Assembly: GCF_009296265.1 (NCBI RefSeq) | Contig: NZ_WBJS01000001.1 | Location: forward strand, 372,001 to 436,000 | Source: Thioclava sp. JE_KL1 | Lineage (GTDB): Bacteria > Pseudomonadota > Alphaproteobacteria > Rhodobacterales > Rhodobacteraceae | Reading direction: 5' to 3' | DNA: 64,000 bases | Part shown: positions 43,873-52,914 of the stretch, piece by piece | Layout of the letters: every line of letters begins with the position of its first letter | Position numbering within the stretch: the stretch's first letter is position 1 | The notes under the pieces: generated by a model | Told to the model about the DNA's origin: nothing | Seen by the model: only the letters and a program-made list of their open reading frames with translations | Database searches by the model: none | Made by a program: the position numbers and the translations under genes

Positions 43873-44928
43873 ATGTCAGACCCCGGACCGCATCGCGCCG
43901 ACCATGCGGACCCCAAGCCGGCCGGACTGCGCGCGAAGGCCTCGCGCGAGCGGATTACCTTCTGGCTGCCGATCGCGATCTTCGCGCTTCTGGTGCTGAT
44001 CGCGCCCGATATCCTGCTGCTGGTCTTCGCGGGGCTTCTGGTCGCGGTCTTCCTGCGGATGGGCGGCAACGCCATCGCGCGCAGGCTGCACATCCGCGAA
44101 GGCTGGGGGCTCGCACTCTATTCGATCATATTGGTCTGCCTCGCGGTTCTGTTCTTTCTCTATGCCGCGCAGGGCCTGTCCGATCAGCTCGACCAGCTTA
44201 CGACCGCCCTGCCCAAGGCGATGAAGCAGGTGCAGGACTTTATCGACTCGCATGGCTGGCTGCATTCGATCACGCGTTCGATCGACCTCGGCTCCATCGC
44301 CCCGTCGAGCAAGGGGGCCGCCACAACCGTCATGATGTCGATCGGCGTGATCGGGAACGCGATGCTGATCCTGTTCATCGGCGTCTACGGCGCGGTGGAG
44401 CCGCAATTGTACCGGCGCGGGATTGCAGCACTCTTCCCCGCCTCCAAGCGGGACTGGGTCGTCGCGAGCTTCGCGACCGGCTGGGCGGCGCTGTCGGGCT
44501 GGCTGTTTGCGCAACTGATCTCGATGACGGTGATCGGCCTGCTGACCTTTGTCGGGCTGTGGCTGCTGAACGTGCCGCTGGCGGCGATCCTTGCGATCCT
44601 TGCAGGACTTCTGACCTTCATTCCGAATATCGGGCCGGTCCTGTCGGCGATCCCCGCCTTGGCGATGGGCCTGACGGTCAGCCCGACGACGATGCTTTGG
44701 GTCGTGGTCCTCTACCTCGCGGTACAGGCGCTCGAGAGCAACCTGATCACGCCGCAGATTCAGGAAAAGGCGATGTCGCTGCCCCCGGCCCTGATTATCG
44801 CCTTCCAGCTTTTGATGGGGAGCTTCTTCGGTCTTCTCGGCCTTGCGCTGGCGACCCCGCTGCTGGCCGTTCTGATGATGATGACACGGCGCCACTACTT
44901 GCCGCTGATCAGGCCCGAGACCGCCTGA
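43873..44928 (+). CDS. AI-2E family membrane transporter
   Basis: The 351-residue protein has about eight membrane helices and the layout of the AI-2E (UPF0118/YdiK) family. A hydrophobic pair of helices at about 32-65 follows a basic start. A periplasmic segment of about 60 residues comes next (SDQLDQLTTALPKAMKQVQ near 102-120). Then there are repeated helices with FIPNIGPVLSAIPA near 255-268 and the closing ALATPLLAVL. Members include exporters of autoinducer-2 and some sodium/proton antiporters; the cargo here is unknown. The ATG at 43873 follows GGAGAGCACC. The channel-like gene follows after 33 bases on the same strand. Confidence 0.9.
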   Translation: MSDPGPHRADHADPKPAGLRAKASRERITFWLPIAIFALLVLIAPDILLLVFAGLLVAVFLRMGGNAIARRLHIREGWGLALYSIILVCLAVLFFLYAAQGLSDQLDQLTTALPKAMKQVQDFIDSHGWLHSITRSIDLGSIAPSSKGAATTVMMSIGVIGNAMLILFIGVYGAVEPQLYRRGIAALFPASKRDWVVASFATGWAALSGWLFAQLISMTVIGLLTFVGLWLLNVPLAAILAILAGLLTFIPNIGPVLSAIPALAMGLTVSPTTMLWVVVLYLAVQALESNLITPQIQEKAMSLPPALIIAFQLLMGSFFGLLGLALATPLLAVLMMMTRRHYLPLIRPETA

Positions 44929-44961
44929 CCGCACGCCCCTTTCCAACTTTCGGAGCCTCCC

Positions 44962-45771
44962 GTGACCATTTTCCTGATCTTCCTCGGCGCCGCCATCGTT
45001 GCGATCTCGCTTTGGGACATTCTGCTCTGCGCGCTTGGTGCGGGCCAGTCCGGCGCAATCTCGCTGGCCATCGCGCGGTTCGGCTTCAAGCGCATCCGCA
45101 GCTTCGGGCACACACGGCTCGCGCATCGCATCTGCGGCCCGGTGACGATGGCATGGCTCGGCGGCGTCTGGATCATCATGGTCGCCTTCGGATGGAGCCT
45201 GATCTTCTTCGCCGCGACCCGATCTCTGGAGACGACCAAGGGGCTCCCCGCGGCGAGCTTCGGTGACAGCCTCTCTTATGCGGGGCATCTGCTCTCGACG
45301 CTGGGTGGCGGCTACGCGACGCCCGCAGGCACCGGTTGGTCGCTGATCTCGGTCATCACGGGGGTGACAGGGATGCTGGTACTGACGCTCGCGGTAAGCT
45401 TCGTCTTCTCCACCACGCAGGCGGCGGCGCAGGGGCGTGCGGTCATGGCGCTGGCCGAGGTCTTCCCGCCCGGCTCCGACGAGTTCACCGGGCAGTTCCT
45501 GCCGCAATTATCAAGCTACGTGGCGCAGGTGAAATCCATCCCCATCGCGCTGTTCTATAGCACCGCGAGACCCGAGCGCCGCCTGCCGCGCGGCATCTAT
45601 CGGCTCTGGCACGACGACCGGCTCACCGAGGACCAGCGCCGCGCGCTGCGGATCATCTTGCATGAATTTCCCGGGCTCGAAGGCGTCCCGCCCGAGCAGT
45701 TCGACGACACGCTTCTGCATTGGGCGAAGCGGCATGATCTGTGCCCGCAGGACATGACGCGCCGGGCGTGA
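44962..45771 (+). CDS. Channel-like membrane protein with a degenerate potassium-filter motif
   Basis: The 269-residue protein has about four hydrophobic segments (about 2-24, 63-83, 97-113 and 120-147). Between the last two lies STLGGGYATPAGTGW near 111-125, which resembles the pore loop of two-helix potassium channels (T-x-G-Y-G-D) but has GGGYA at the filter. The C-terminal half is soluble, charged and unrecognised (about 150-269). The start is GTG at 44962 after CGGAGCC. Membership in the ion channel superfamily is a suggestion from layout, not proof. Confidence 0.7.
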   Translation: MTIFLIFLGAAIVAISLWDILLCALGAGQSGAISLAIARFGFKRIRSFGHTRLAHRICGPVTMAWLGGVWIIMVAFGWSLIFFAATRSLETTKGLPAASFGDSLSYAGHLLSTLGGGYATPAGTGWSLISVITGVTGMLVLTLAVSFVFSTTQAAAQGRAVMALAEVFPPGSDEFTGQFLPQLSSYVAQVKSIPIALFYSTARPERRLPRGIYRLWHDDRLTEDQRRALRIILHEFPGLEGVPPEQFDDTLLHWAKRHDLCPQDMTRRA

Positions 45772-45807
45772 TGCGGTGCGTGTAGATGACCTGACGGCAA
45801 ACGCGGC

Positions 45808-46566
45808 TTAGCCGAAGGGCGCGATCTCGAACCCTGCCCCGGTCAGATGCCCGCGCAGCGCGCGCGCCATCGCCAGCGCCTCTGCGCCGTCGCCATGCAG
45901 GCAGACCGTGTCGATCTTGCAGGGAATTTCCTTGCCCGACGCGGTCACGATCGCGCCTTTGCGCAGCATCGTCTCGATCCGCGCGCCGACCTCTTCGGCG
46001 TCGTGCAGAACCGCACCGGGTTTCGAGCGCGACACGAGCGAGGCGTCATCCTCATAGGCGCGATCGGCGAAAATCTCGCCCGCCCAATTGGCCTGCAGAT
46101 CGCGCGCGACCTGTTCCATCGCGGTTTGCGGCAGCACGACGAGGATGATGTCGGGCTGAACCTTCAGTGCCGCGGCATAGCAGGCGCGGGCGATCTCGGC
46201 ATTCTCCGAGGCCATGTTCGACAGCGCCCCGTGCAGCTTGAAATGCCGCACCGCGCCGCCTGCCGCGCGGGCCATCGCCTGCGCCGCGCCCAGTTGATAG
46301 GTCACCAGATTGGTCAATTCCTCGGCGCTGAGGTTGAGGCGACGGCGTCCGAAACCCTGCAGATCGGCAAAGCCCGGATGCGCGCCGATGCCGACATCGT
46401 TGGCCACCGCCGCGCGCATCGTCTGCGCCATCACATCCGGGTCGCCCGCGTGAAAGCCGCAGGCGACATTGGCCGAGGAGATCACCTCCATCAGCGCGGC
46501 GTCGTTGCCCATCACCCACGGGCCGAAGCTCTCGCCGATATCGGCGTTCAGGTCGATCTTAGCCAT
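45808..46566 (-). CDS. pxpA: 5-oxoprolinase subunit A (PxpA, LamB/YcsF)
   Basis: The 252-residue protein has the LamB/YcsF signature DLNADIGESFGPW (about 4-16), VISSANVACGFHAGDP near 28-43 and GIGAHPGFADLQGFGRR near 59-75. With PxpB and PxpC it cleaves 5-oxoproline to glutamate using ATP. Its start overlaps the pxpC stop by 8 bases, so the order of transcription is pxpB-pxpC-pxpA. Confidence 0.94.
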   Translation of the reverse strand: MAKIDLNADIGESFGPWVMGNDAALMEVISSANVACGFHAGDPDVMAQTMRAAVANDVGIGAHPGFADLQGFGRRRLNLSAEELTNLVTYQLGAAQAMARAAGGAVRHFKLHGALSNMASENAEIARACYAAALKVQPDIILVVLPQTAMEQVARDLQANWAGEIFADRAYEDDASLVSRSKPGAVLHDAEEVGARIETMLRKGAIVTASGKEIPCKIDTVCLHGDGAEALAMARALRGHLTGAGFEIAPFG

Positions 46567-47590
46567 TCTCTTCCTCCAACTCGCGCCCTGCCGTCACACC
46601 GCTAATCAATTGGTAGCCGAGCAGGTCATGGATGTCGTGCGGATCGCGGATCAGCGGGCGCAGCTTGGCGCGTTGCGCCTGCAGCTGCGCCTCCCAGCGC
46701 GGGGTCAGCGCGTCGGCCTCGTCCAGCGTCACCGCTTTGAACTGCAGCTTCGTCCCCGGCGCGGCCTGGGCCACGCGCGGCAGATCGCAGGGCAGCACGG
46801 TGCCGATCCGAGGGTAGCCGCCGATGGTCTGGCATTCGGCGAGCAGCACATAGGGCGTGCCCGCGCCGGTCATCTGGATATCTCCCTCGAAGATCACATC
46901 CGAGGCGAGCCCCTTGGCCTTGTCCGAAGTCAGCGCAGGCGCATCGCTCTCGAGCGCCACGCCCTGACGGTTGCCCTGCCGCGCGCGGATGAATTCGGTC
47001 GTGGTGAGACGCGAGAAGGTGGCCTCGTCGAAGAGGCCCGTCTGCGGTCCCGGTATGATCCGGAGCGTGCCACCCGAGAAACGGTCGTCCTGCGTGAGAA
47101 CCATCGAGGGCGCATCAGGCTCGGGGTCCACGCCCAGCGGCAGGCGCGCACCTGATTCCAGCGCCGACCCGATCCCGGCGGCGAGATGCGCCGAGCGACT
47201 GCCCAGCACTTCGGGCGTCTCGATCCCGCCCGCGAAGGTGAGGTAGCCGAACATGCCTGCGCGCGCGGCTCCGATCGACAGCACCTCGCCCGGTTCCATT
47301 CTGTGGCTCGCGCCCCAGCGCAGGGGGCGTCCGTCAAGCTCCGCCTGCATCGGCGCCCCGGTCAGCGCGATCCGCGTCGGGGCTGTGACCTCGAACCGCC
47401 CGCCACTCACCGCCATTTCCAGCGCGGGAAGCGGTTTGCGCGATCCCAGAAGCGCCGCCGCCTCGACCAGCGCGAGCGGATCGACCGCGCCCCCGCGCGA
47501 GATACCTTGCGCCATGCGGCCAGGGCGGCCCATGTCTTGCACGCTCACGCTTGGCCCGAGGGCGCGCAGGATCACCGATCCGTCGCTCAT
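46559..47590 (-). CDS. pxpC: 5-oxoprolinase subunit C (PxpC, biotin-dependent carboxylase-like domain)
   Basis: The 343-residue protein is the KipA/AHS2-type subunit. It has SVQDMGRPGRMAQGISRGGAVDPLA near 15-39, the TFAGGIETPEVLGSRS block near 117-132 and ECQTIGGYPRIGTV near 258-271, as in the family. The ATG at 47590 overlaps the pxpB stop (ATGA). The frame extends upstream to 48076, but that part is Arg-rich and overlaps pxpB. Confidence 0.93.
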   Translation of the reverse strand: MSDGSVILRALGPSVSVQDMGRPGRMAQGISRGGAVDPLALVEAAALLGSRKPLPALEMAVSGGRFEVTAPTRIALTGAPMQAELDGRPLRWGASHRMEPGEVLSIGAARAGMFGYLTFAGGIETPEVLGSRSAHLAAGIGSALESGARLPLGVDPEPDAPSMVLTQDDRFSGGTLRIIPGPQTGLFDEATFSRLTTTEFIRARQGNRQGVALESDAPALTSDKAKGLASDVIFEGDIQMTGAGTPYVLLAECQTIGGYPRIGTVLPCDLPRVAQAAPGTKLQFKAVTLDEADALTPRWEAQLQAQRAKLRPLIRDPHDIHDLLGYQLISGVTAGRELEEENG

Positions 47591-48357
47591 GACCGCACCT
47601 CGCAGCGCGCGCCGCCCATCGGATCGCCCGCCTTCAACAAGGCATCCATCTCGGTGCCGGAGACCGGCGCGAGGCGAACCTCGTCGCCCGCATGCAGCGG
47701 CACGGGGTCGCTTTGATCGGGGCGGAACACATCGAAGGCGGTCCGCGCGATCTGATGCCAGCCGGTGGGCGAGGCATTCGCGAACAGCACCAGTTGGCGC
47801 ACCGCCACGCAGAGCGCGCCTTTCGGAACGCGCGGGTTCAGCTCGGAGCGGCGCGCGAGATTCCAATGCTCGGGCAACAGGCCGAGATAGGGCTGACCGG
47901 GCGCGAAGCCGATGGCGAGGACACTCAGCGGGGTCGCGGTAATCTCGTCGATGGCCGCTTGCGGAGAAAGCCCCGCGAGCTTCGCCGCTTCTTCCAGATC
48001 GGGACCGTGGTCTCCTCCGAGCGCCACGGGCAAATGCCAGACGCGCTGCGCGGGATGCGGCGCCGCACTCAGCCAATCGGCCTCGGACAGCAGGGTCTCC
48101 AGCCGCTCGGCCATCTCGGCCCGCGTTACCGCCTCCGGATCGAAACGCAGAAGAACCGACACGAGGCTCGGGACGATCTCGCGCAGACCGGCCAGATCGC
48201 TCTCCGTCACGCGCTGATGAAAGCTTTGCGCCGCCGCAATCGCACGCGGCTCCGCGACCAGCGCGAACCGCACAAGCAGCCCGTTCCCGCCCGCCGGCAA
48301 AATCTGCGGCCGATGCGCTTGGGCCGTTCCGGGCCGCAATGCTTCTTCGAGCGTCAT
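47587..48357 (-). CDS. pxpB: 5-oxoprolinase subunit B (PxpB, KipI/AHS1)
   Basis: The 256-residue protein has the AHS1 motifs: an AlaGly-rich N-terminus, VSVLLRFDP near 66-74, then LPVALGGDHGPDLEEAA near 110-126 and the FAPGQPYLG block near 151-159 with the glycine-containing loop of KipI. It pairs with PxpC. It is the first gene of the operon and is divergent from the TRAP genes, sharing a 135-base control region. Confidence 0.93.
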   Translation of the reverse strand: MTLEEALRPGTAQAHRPQILPAGGNGLLVRFALVAEPRAIAAAQSFHQRVTESDLAGLREIVPSLVSVLLRFDPEAVTRAEMAERLETLLSEADWLSAAPHPAQRVWHLPVALGGDHGPDLEEAAKLAGLSPQAAIDEITATPLSVLAIGFAPGQPYLGLLPEHWNLARRSELNPRVPKGALCVAVRQLVLFANASPTGWHQIARTAFDVFRPDQSDPVPLHAGDEVRLAPVSGTEMDALLKAGDPMGGARCEVRS

Positions 48358-48397
48358 GTCAGGGCATCTCCACTGGCTCAGACCGCGATCTAAAAAG

Positions 48398-48444
48398 TTA
48401 TCGTTGACTTTGATTTCATTTTACTGACAATTTGTCAACGTTAT
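48398..48444. promoter_or_regulatory. Nested palindromes in the pxp/TRAP divergent control region
   Basis: An inner inverted repeat TGACAA-T-TTGTCA (48425-48437) is perfect. Around it the outer arms TTATCGTTGAC and GTCAACGTTAT match at 9 of 11 positions. The region sits between pxpB and dctP and is a likely site for a dimeric regulator such as the winged-helix protein at 51393-51902. Confidence 0.55.
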
Positions 48445-48492
48445 GAAAAGGAGGCGGACACGAATTCCGCCGCGACCCGACAGGAGAGAGAT

Positions 48493-49458
48493 ATGATCAG
48501 ATTTGCTGCAAGCTTCGCGGTTGCGCTGGGGCTGGGCACGGCCGTTCAGGCGCAGACCTGGGACATGCCGACGCCGTATGGCGACACCACCTTCCACACT
48601 GTGAACATCCGCGATTTCGCCGAGGACGTGTCGAAAGCGACCGACGGCAAGCTGGAGATCAAGGTGCATTCGGCGGGCTCGCTCTTCCCGCATTCCGAGA
48701 TCAAGAACGCCGTGCGCTCGGGCCAGGTGCCGCTTGGGGAGTTCTTCCTCTCGACGCTCTCGAATGAAGATCTGGCTTTCGGCGTCGACAGCCAGCCCTT
48801 CCTCGCCACCAGCTACGATCAGGCCGAAAAGCTGTGGGAAGCGCAGAAGCCCGTCATCACCAAGCTTCTCGACAAGCAGGGCCTGATGCCGCTGTTCTCG
48901 GTGCCGTGGCCGGCGCAGGGCCTCTATACCAATGGCGAGATCAAGTCCGTGGACGACCTCGCGGGGCTGCGCTTCCGTGCCTATAACCCGGCGCTCGAAG
49001 AGTTTGCGACGCTCGCGAAGGCCGCGCCCGTACAGGTCGAAGCGGTCGACATTCCGCAGGCCTTCTCGACCGGTCAGCTGCAGGCGATGATCACCTCGCC
49101 CTCGACCGGTGCGAACTCCAAGGCGTGGGACTTCGTCGACACCTACACCAAGATCGACGCCTGGCTGCCCAAGAACATCGTCGTGGTGAACAAGCGCGCC
49201 TTCGACCGTCTGAGCGAAGACGAGCAGACCGCGGTGATGGATGCCGCCGCCACCGCGCAGACCCGCGGTTGGGAAATGTCGAAGAAAGAGGCCGCCGAGA
49301 AGACCGCCGTGATGAAGGAAAACGGCATGGCGATCGTCGATCCGAGCCCCGAGCTGGAAGAAGGGCTGAAGAAGATCGGTGACGAGATGCTGGCGAGCTG
49401 GAAAGAGAAAGCCAGCCCCGACGCGCTTGAGGTTCTCAAGACCTATCAGGGCAACTGA
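48493..49458 (+). CDS. TRAP transporter solute-binding protein (DctP family)
   Basis: The 321-residue periplasmic binding protein has a Sec signal (about 1-20, AVQAQ), and DctP-type motifs LEIKVHSAGSLFPHSEI near 55-71, GLRFRAYNPALEEFA near 158-172 with the conserved Arg that binds carboxylates, and AMITSPSTGANSKAW near 197-211. It delivers an organic acid to the DctQM pair. An AGGAGAG box lies just before the ATG. Being divergent to pxpBCA, its ligand may be 5-oxoproline or a related acid (inference). Confidence 0.93.
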   Translation: MIRFAASFAVALGLGTAVQAQTWDMPTPYGDTTFHTVNIRDFAEDVSKATDGKLEIKVHSAGSLFPHSEIKNAVRSGQVPLGEFFLSTLSNEDLAFGVDSQPFLATSYDQAEKLWEAQKPVITKLLDKQGLMPLFSVPWPAQGLYTNGEIKSVDDLAGLRFRAYNPALEEFATLAKAAPVQVEAVDIPQAFSTGQLQAMITSPSTGANSKAWDFVDTYTKIDAWLPKNIVVVNKRAFDRLSEDEQTAVMDAAATAQTRGWEMSKKEAAEKTAVMKENGMAIVDPSPELEEGLKKIGDEMLASWKEKASPDALEVLKTYQGN

Positions 49459-49471
49459 GCCCGCCCGATCC

Positions 49472-49505
49472 GGCCCTTCCGCGTCCCGCGCGGGAGGGCC
49501 TTTTT
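49472..49505 (+). terminator. Attenuating terminator between dctP and dctQ
   Basis: GGCCCTTCCGCG and CGCGGGAGGGCC pair with one G-U wobble and are followed by TTTTT. Placed 13 bases after the binding-protein stop, it would lower expression of the membrane subunits relative to the binding protein. Confidence 0.85.
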
Positions 49506-49544
49506 CGATGCTCATCCCCATTTCAAGCGTTCGGAGCTTTCGCC

Positions 49545-50069
49545 ATGCGTCGCCTGCTCGATCAGGTCTATCTTCTGTCCGGAGGGATCGCGGCCGTCTC
49601 GATCCTCGCGATCTGCCTGCTGGTCACGGCACAGGTCGGGCTGAACGTGCTCGCCCGTCTGGGTGGCCCCTCCCTCTCCTACACGATCCCCTCCTATGCC
49701 GATTTCGCGGGCTACTTCCTCGCAACGGCAAGCTTCATGGCACTGGCCCATACGCTGCGCCACGGCAGCCATATCCGCGTCAATCTGGTACTGACCCGCT
49801 TGCCCGCGCGCGGCCAATGGGTGGCCGAGATCGTGGCGCTCGCGCTTGGCTTCGTGGCCAGCGTCTACGCCGTGTGGTTCGCGACCTCGCTGATGCTCGA
49901 GAGCCTGCATTACGGCGATATGTCCACCGGCATCGTCGCGATCCCGATCTGGATCCCGCAATGCACGATGGTGGTGGGGCTGGGCCTTCTGGCGCTCGCC
50001 TTCCTCGACACGCTGATCGAGAGCATCCGCGCCAAGCGCCCCGTGCTCGTCGATGATGTTTCGGAGTAA
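49545..50069 (+). CDS. TRAP transporter small permease (DctQ family)
   Basis: The 174-residue protein has four membrane helices (about 10-32, 47-67, 87-111 and 131-151). The family sequence FLATASFMALAHTLRHGSHIRVNL is near 57-80, with the HIRV motif typical of DctQ. It connects the binding protein to DctM. It is 3 bases ahead of dctM. Confidence 0.92.
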   Translation: MRRLLDQVYLLSGGIAAVSILAICLLVTAQVGLNVLARLGGPSLSYTIPSYADFAGYFLATASFMALAHTLRHGSHIRVNLVLTRLPARGQWVAEIVALALGFVASVYAVWFATSLMLESLHYGDMSTGIVAIPIWIPQCTMVVGLGLLALAFLDTLIESIRAKRPVLVDDVSE

Positions 50070-50072
50070 ACC

Positions 50073-51374
50073 ATGTCCGATCCAATGACCTTCGCAATTC
50101 TTCTGGGCCTGCTTCTCGTGCTTCTTGCGGGCGGCGTCTGGGTGGCGCTGTCGCTGCTGATCGTGGCGCTGGCAGGGCTGGCCTTCTTCTCCGGCGCGCC
50201 GACCGGGCTGGTGATGGCGACCACGCTTTGGGGCCACAGCCATAGCTGGCCGCTCGCGGCTCTGCCCCTGTTCATCCTGATGGGGGAGATCCTGCTGCGC
50301 TCGCGGCTGAGCGAGGACATGTTCTCCGGCCTCGCCCCGTGGCTTGGACGCGCGCCGGGCCGCTTGCTGCATGTGAACGTGCTAGGCTGCGCAATCTTCG
50401 CCGCCGTTTCGGGATCGTCGGCGGCAACGGCGGCCACGATCGGGCGGATGTCGGTGCCCGAGCTTACCCGCCGCGGCTATCCCGAGAGCCTCATCCTCGG
50501 CACGCTGGCGGGCTCGGCCACGCTTGGCTTCCTGATCCCGCCCTCGGTGATCCTGATCGTCTATGGCGTCGCGACAGAGCAATCCATCGCGCGGCTCTTC
50601 ATCGCGGGCATCCTGCCGGGGCTGATGCTGGTGACGCTGTTCGGCGGCTATGTCGCGCTGCGCGCCTGGATGAACCCCGCCGCGATCCCGCGCGAGGACA
50701 TCACCCTAAACCTGCGCGAGAAGCTGCGCGCCTCGCGTCGCCTGATCCCGATCGTTATCCTGATCGGCGGCGTGATCGGCTCGATCTATACCGGCGTCGC
50801 CTCGCCCACCGATGCGGCGGCCGTGGGGGTGGTCTTCTCGGTGATCCTTGCGATGGCGACGGGCAGCTTCCGCTGGCGCGACTTCAAAGAGGCGCTGTTC
50901 TCGGCCACCCGCACCAGCGCGATGATCGCCTTCATCCTGCTGGCGGCCTCGGTGCTGTCGGTCTCGATGGGCTTCACCGGCATCCCGCGCAACCTCGCCG
51001 CGTGGATCGGCACCTTCGGGCTGTCGCCCACCGCGCTCTTGGCGGTGCTGACGGTGTTCTTCATCCTGCTGGGCTGTTTCTTAGACGGGATTTCGGTCGT
51101 GGTGCTCACCACCTCGATCATCCTGCCGATGGTGGAGGCCGCCGGGATCGACCCGCTCTGGTTCGGCATCTACCTCGTGCTGGTCGTCGAGATGAGCCAG
51201 ATCACGCCGCCCGTGGGCTTCAACCTCTTCGTGATACAGGGCCTGACAGGCTACAACATCCTCAAGGTCGCCCGCGCGGCGCTGCCCTTCTTCGGGCTGC
51301 TGTTGCTGGCGGTCCTGCTGATCACTCTGGTGCCGGGGATCGTGACCTACCTGCCCTCGCTGATGGGCAATTGA
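50073..51374 (+). CDS. TRAP transporter large permease (DctM family)
   Basis: The 433-residue protein has about 12 membrane helices and DctM motifs: GSSAATAATIGRMSVPEL near 109-126, the IPPSVILIVYGVATEQSIARLF block near 154-175, and late segment EMSQITPPVGFNLFV near 373-387. Energy comes from sodium or proton co-transport. No internal defects are seen. Confidence 0.93.
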   Translation: MSDPMTFAILLGLLLVLLAGGVWVALSLLIVALAGLAFFSGAPTGLVMATTLWGHSHSWPLAALPLFILMGEILLRSRLSEDMFSGLAPWLGRAPGRLLHVNVLGCAIFAAVSGSSAATAATIGRMSVPELTRRGYPESLILGTLAGSATLGFLIPPSVILIVYGVATEQSIARLFIAGILPGLMLVTLFGGYVALRAWMNPAAIPREDITLNLREKLRASRRLIPIVILIGGVIGSIYTGVASPTDAAAVGVVFSVILAMATGSFRWRDFKEALFSATRTSAMIAFILLAASVLSVSMGFTGIPRNLAAWIGTFGLSPTALLAVLTVFFILLGCFLDGISVVVLTTSIILPMVEAAGIDPLWFGIYLVLVVEMSQITPPVGFNLFVIQGLTGYNILKVARAALPFFGLLLLAVLLITLVPGIVTYLPSLMGN

Positions 51375-51392
51375 CCGAACTAGCGCGCGGCC

Positions 51393-51902
51393 TCAGAGCG
51401 AGGAGGCCGCGCGGCTCGCCTGATCGTAATAGCCCGAGAGCACGCGCAGGGCCGAGGCGATCTCACGCAAGTCTTCCCCAGCCATGCCGCCTTTCTGGAT
51501 CGGCTCGAGCAGGCATTCCTCGCGCACTTTGCGATAGCGTTCGCACAGCTCGCGCCCGCTTTCCGAGGTGCGGTAGAACACTTCCTTGCCGCGCTTTTCG
51601 GAATCCAGCAGACCCAGCTTCAACAGCTTGCGCAGCGCATAATTGACCGTATGCGTGTCTTCGATATTCAGAAGGAAAGTGATGTCGTTGAGCCGCTTTT
51701 CGCGGTCGCGGTGGTTCGTGTTGTGCAGCACGAGGATTTCGAGCGGCGACAGCTCCATCCCCGAAGCCGCCATGCAGCGCTGCATCCATCGCGCGAAGGA
51801 GTTGTAGGCGATGATCATCCCGTATTCGAATTCCGAGGCTTCCCAGCCCGGCCCTTCGGCCAGATGGCGGGATGAGACGATGCGGCGTTCTCCTGCGGGC
51901 AT
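51393..51902 (-). CDS. Winged-helix DNA-binding regulator (MarR-like)
   Basis: The 169-residue protein has an N-terminal helical lead, a helix-turn-helix region with LEILVLHNTNHRDREKRLNDITFLLNI split by the recognition helix near 52-82, and a wing-like RGKEVFYRT near 104-112. The C-terminal helix KVREECLLEPIQKGG is near 124-138. It matches the MarR-type winged helix. It is convergent to dctM and probably controls the TRAP/pxp genes, inferred from distance. An AAGGAGAG box precedes the ATG. Confidence 0.8.
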   Translation of the reverse strand: MPAGERRIVSSRHLAEGPGWEASEFEYGMIIAYNSFARWMQRCMAASGMELSPLEILVLHNTNHRDREKRLNDITFLLNIEDTHTVNYALRKLLKLGLLDSEKRGKEVFYRTSESGRELCERYRKVREECLLEPIQKGGMAGEDLREIASALRVLSGYYDQASRAASSL

Positions 51903-51961
51903 GAGCGGCGCTCTCCTTTCGTGCGTTTACGCCCTCACCTTATAGACATTTCGCTGACATT

Positions 51962-52765
51962 CTATCCTTGAGAGAAATTCGGCGCGCGCTTTTGCAGGTT
52001 CGCCATCACCATTTCCATCTGCGCGGGACCGCCGATGATCTCCGCCTGCAGCTCGGCCTCCAGCGCCAGCCCATCGCCGGGCGGCATCGTCCATGCCTGC
52101 TCCACCAGCGCCTTGCTCGCAGCCAGCGCCTCGGGGGAGCGCAGGGTGAATTCGGCGGCCATGTCGCGCGCCGCCTGCAGCGGGCTCTCGGCCACGCGCG
52201 TGATCAGCCCAAGCCTCTGCGCCTCCTCGGCCTCCAGCACCCGGCCCGTCATCATCAGCTCTTTCGCGACGTCGGCGCGGGTCAGTTTCGGCAGGCTCTG
52301 CGAGATGCCCATATCGGGGATCAGCCCCCATTTCGCCTCCATGATCGACAGCCGCGCATCGGGCGCAGCGATCCGGAAATCCGCGCCCAGAGCCAGCTGC
52401 ATCCCCGCCCCGAAGGCCACGCCCTCGATCGCGGCGATCACCGGCACGGGCAGCTCGGCCCATCGTGTCACCGGGCGCTGAAAGCGGTTCGCGCCCTGCG
52501 CATCGCGTTCGGCCATCTGCGCCTTCACCCCCGCCAGATCGGCCGCGAAGCTTTGCATCACGGTCAGATCGAGCCCGGCCGAGAAACACCCGCCTGCGCC
52601 GCTCAGGATCACCGCGCGCAGGCCCTTTTGCTGCGACAGGCTCTGCGCCGCGTTAGCCAGTGCGTCGAACATCTCCAAGGTCCAGGCGTTCTTCTTTTCG
52701 GGACGGTTGAGGGTCACCTCCGCTACACCTTGCGCGCTTACCGAAATCTGCACTGGGTCGGCCAT
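51962..52765 (-). CDS. Enoyl-CoA hydratase/isomerase (crotonase family)
   Basis: The 267-residue enzyme has the crotonase oxyanion loops [10 protein letters not shown] near 58-67 and [20 protein letters not shown] near 113-132. At the position of the first catalytic Glu of rat enoyl-CoA hydratase there is Gln (MQLALG), while the second, in [14 protein letters not shown], is kept. That pattern fits isomerase-type or atypical hydratases instead of classical hydration. The ATG at 52765 has GAGGAGG 7 bases upstream; the frame ATG at 52771 overlaps that box. It is alone and divergent from the luciferase-like gene. Confidence 0.88.
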   Translation of the reverse strand: MADPVQISVSAQGVAEVTLNRPEKKNAWTLEMFDALANAAQSLSQQKGLRAVILSGAGGCFSAGLDLTVMQSFAADLAGVKAQMAERDAQGANRFQRPVTRWAELPVPVIAAIEGVAFGAGMQLALGADFRIAAPDARLSIMEAKWGLIPDMGISQSLPKLTRADVAKELMMTGRVLEAEEAQRLGLITRVAESPLQAARDMAAEFTLRSPEALAASKALVEQAWTMPPGDGLALEAELQAEIIGGPAQMEMVMANLQKRAPNFSQG

Positions 52766-52914
52766 GTCCATCCTCCTCGCTTGGCTCTGCGCACTATGCA
52801 GACCTGCCGCCCCCTCGCAAAGCGGAACGCGGGGTCATAAGTCAGGGATCAACTGCCTCGCAGCGTTGGACAGCTCTGCGCGGCGCGCTAGCTCTGCCCC
52901 GACGGAGGTTCCCC

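Noticed and set aside
47591-48076. Upstream extension of pxpC
   Set aside because: It lies wholly inside pxpB in another frame and is Arg-rich; the ATGA overlap at 47590 marks the start.
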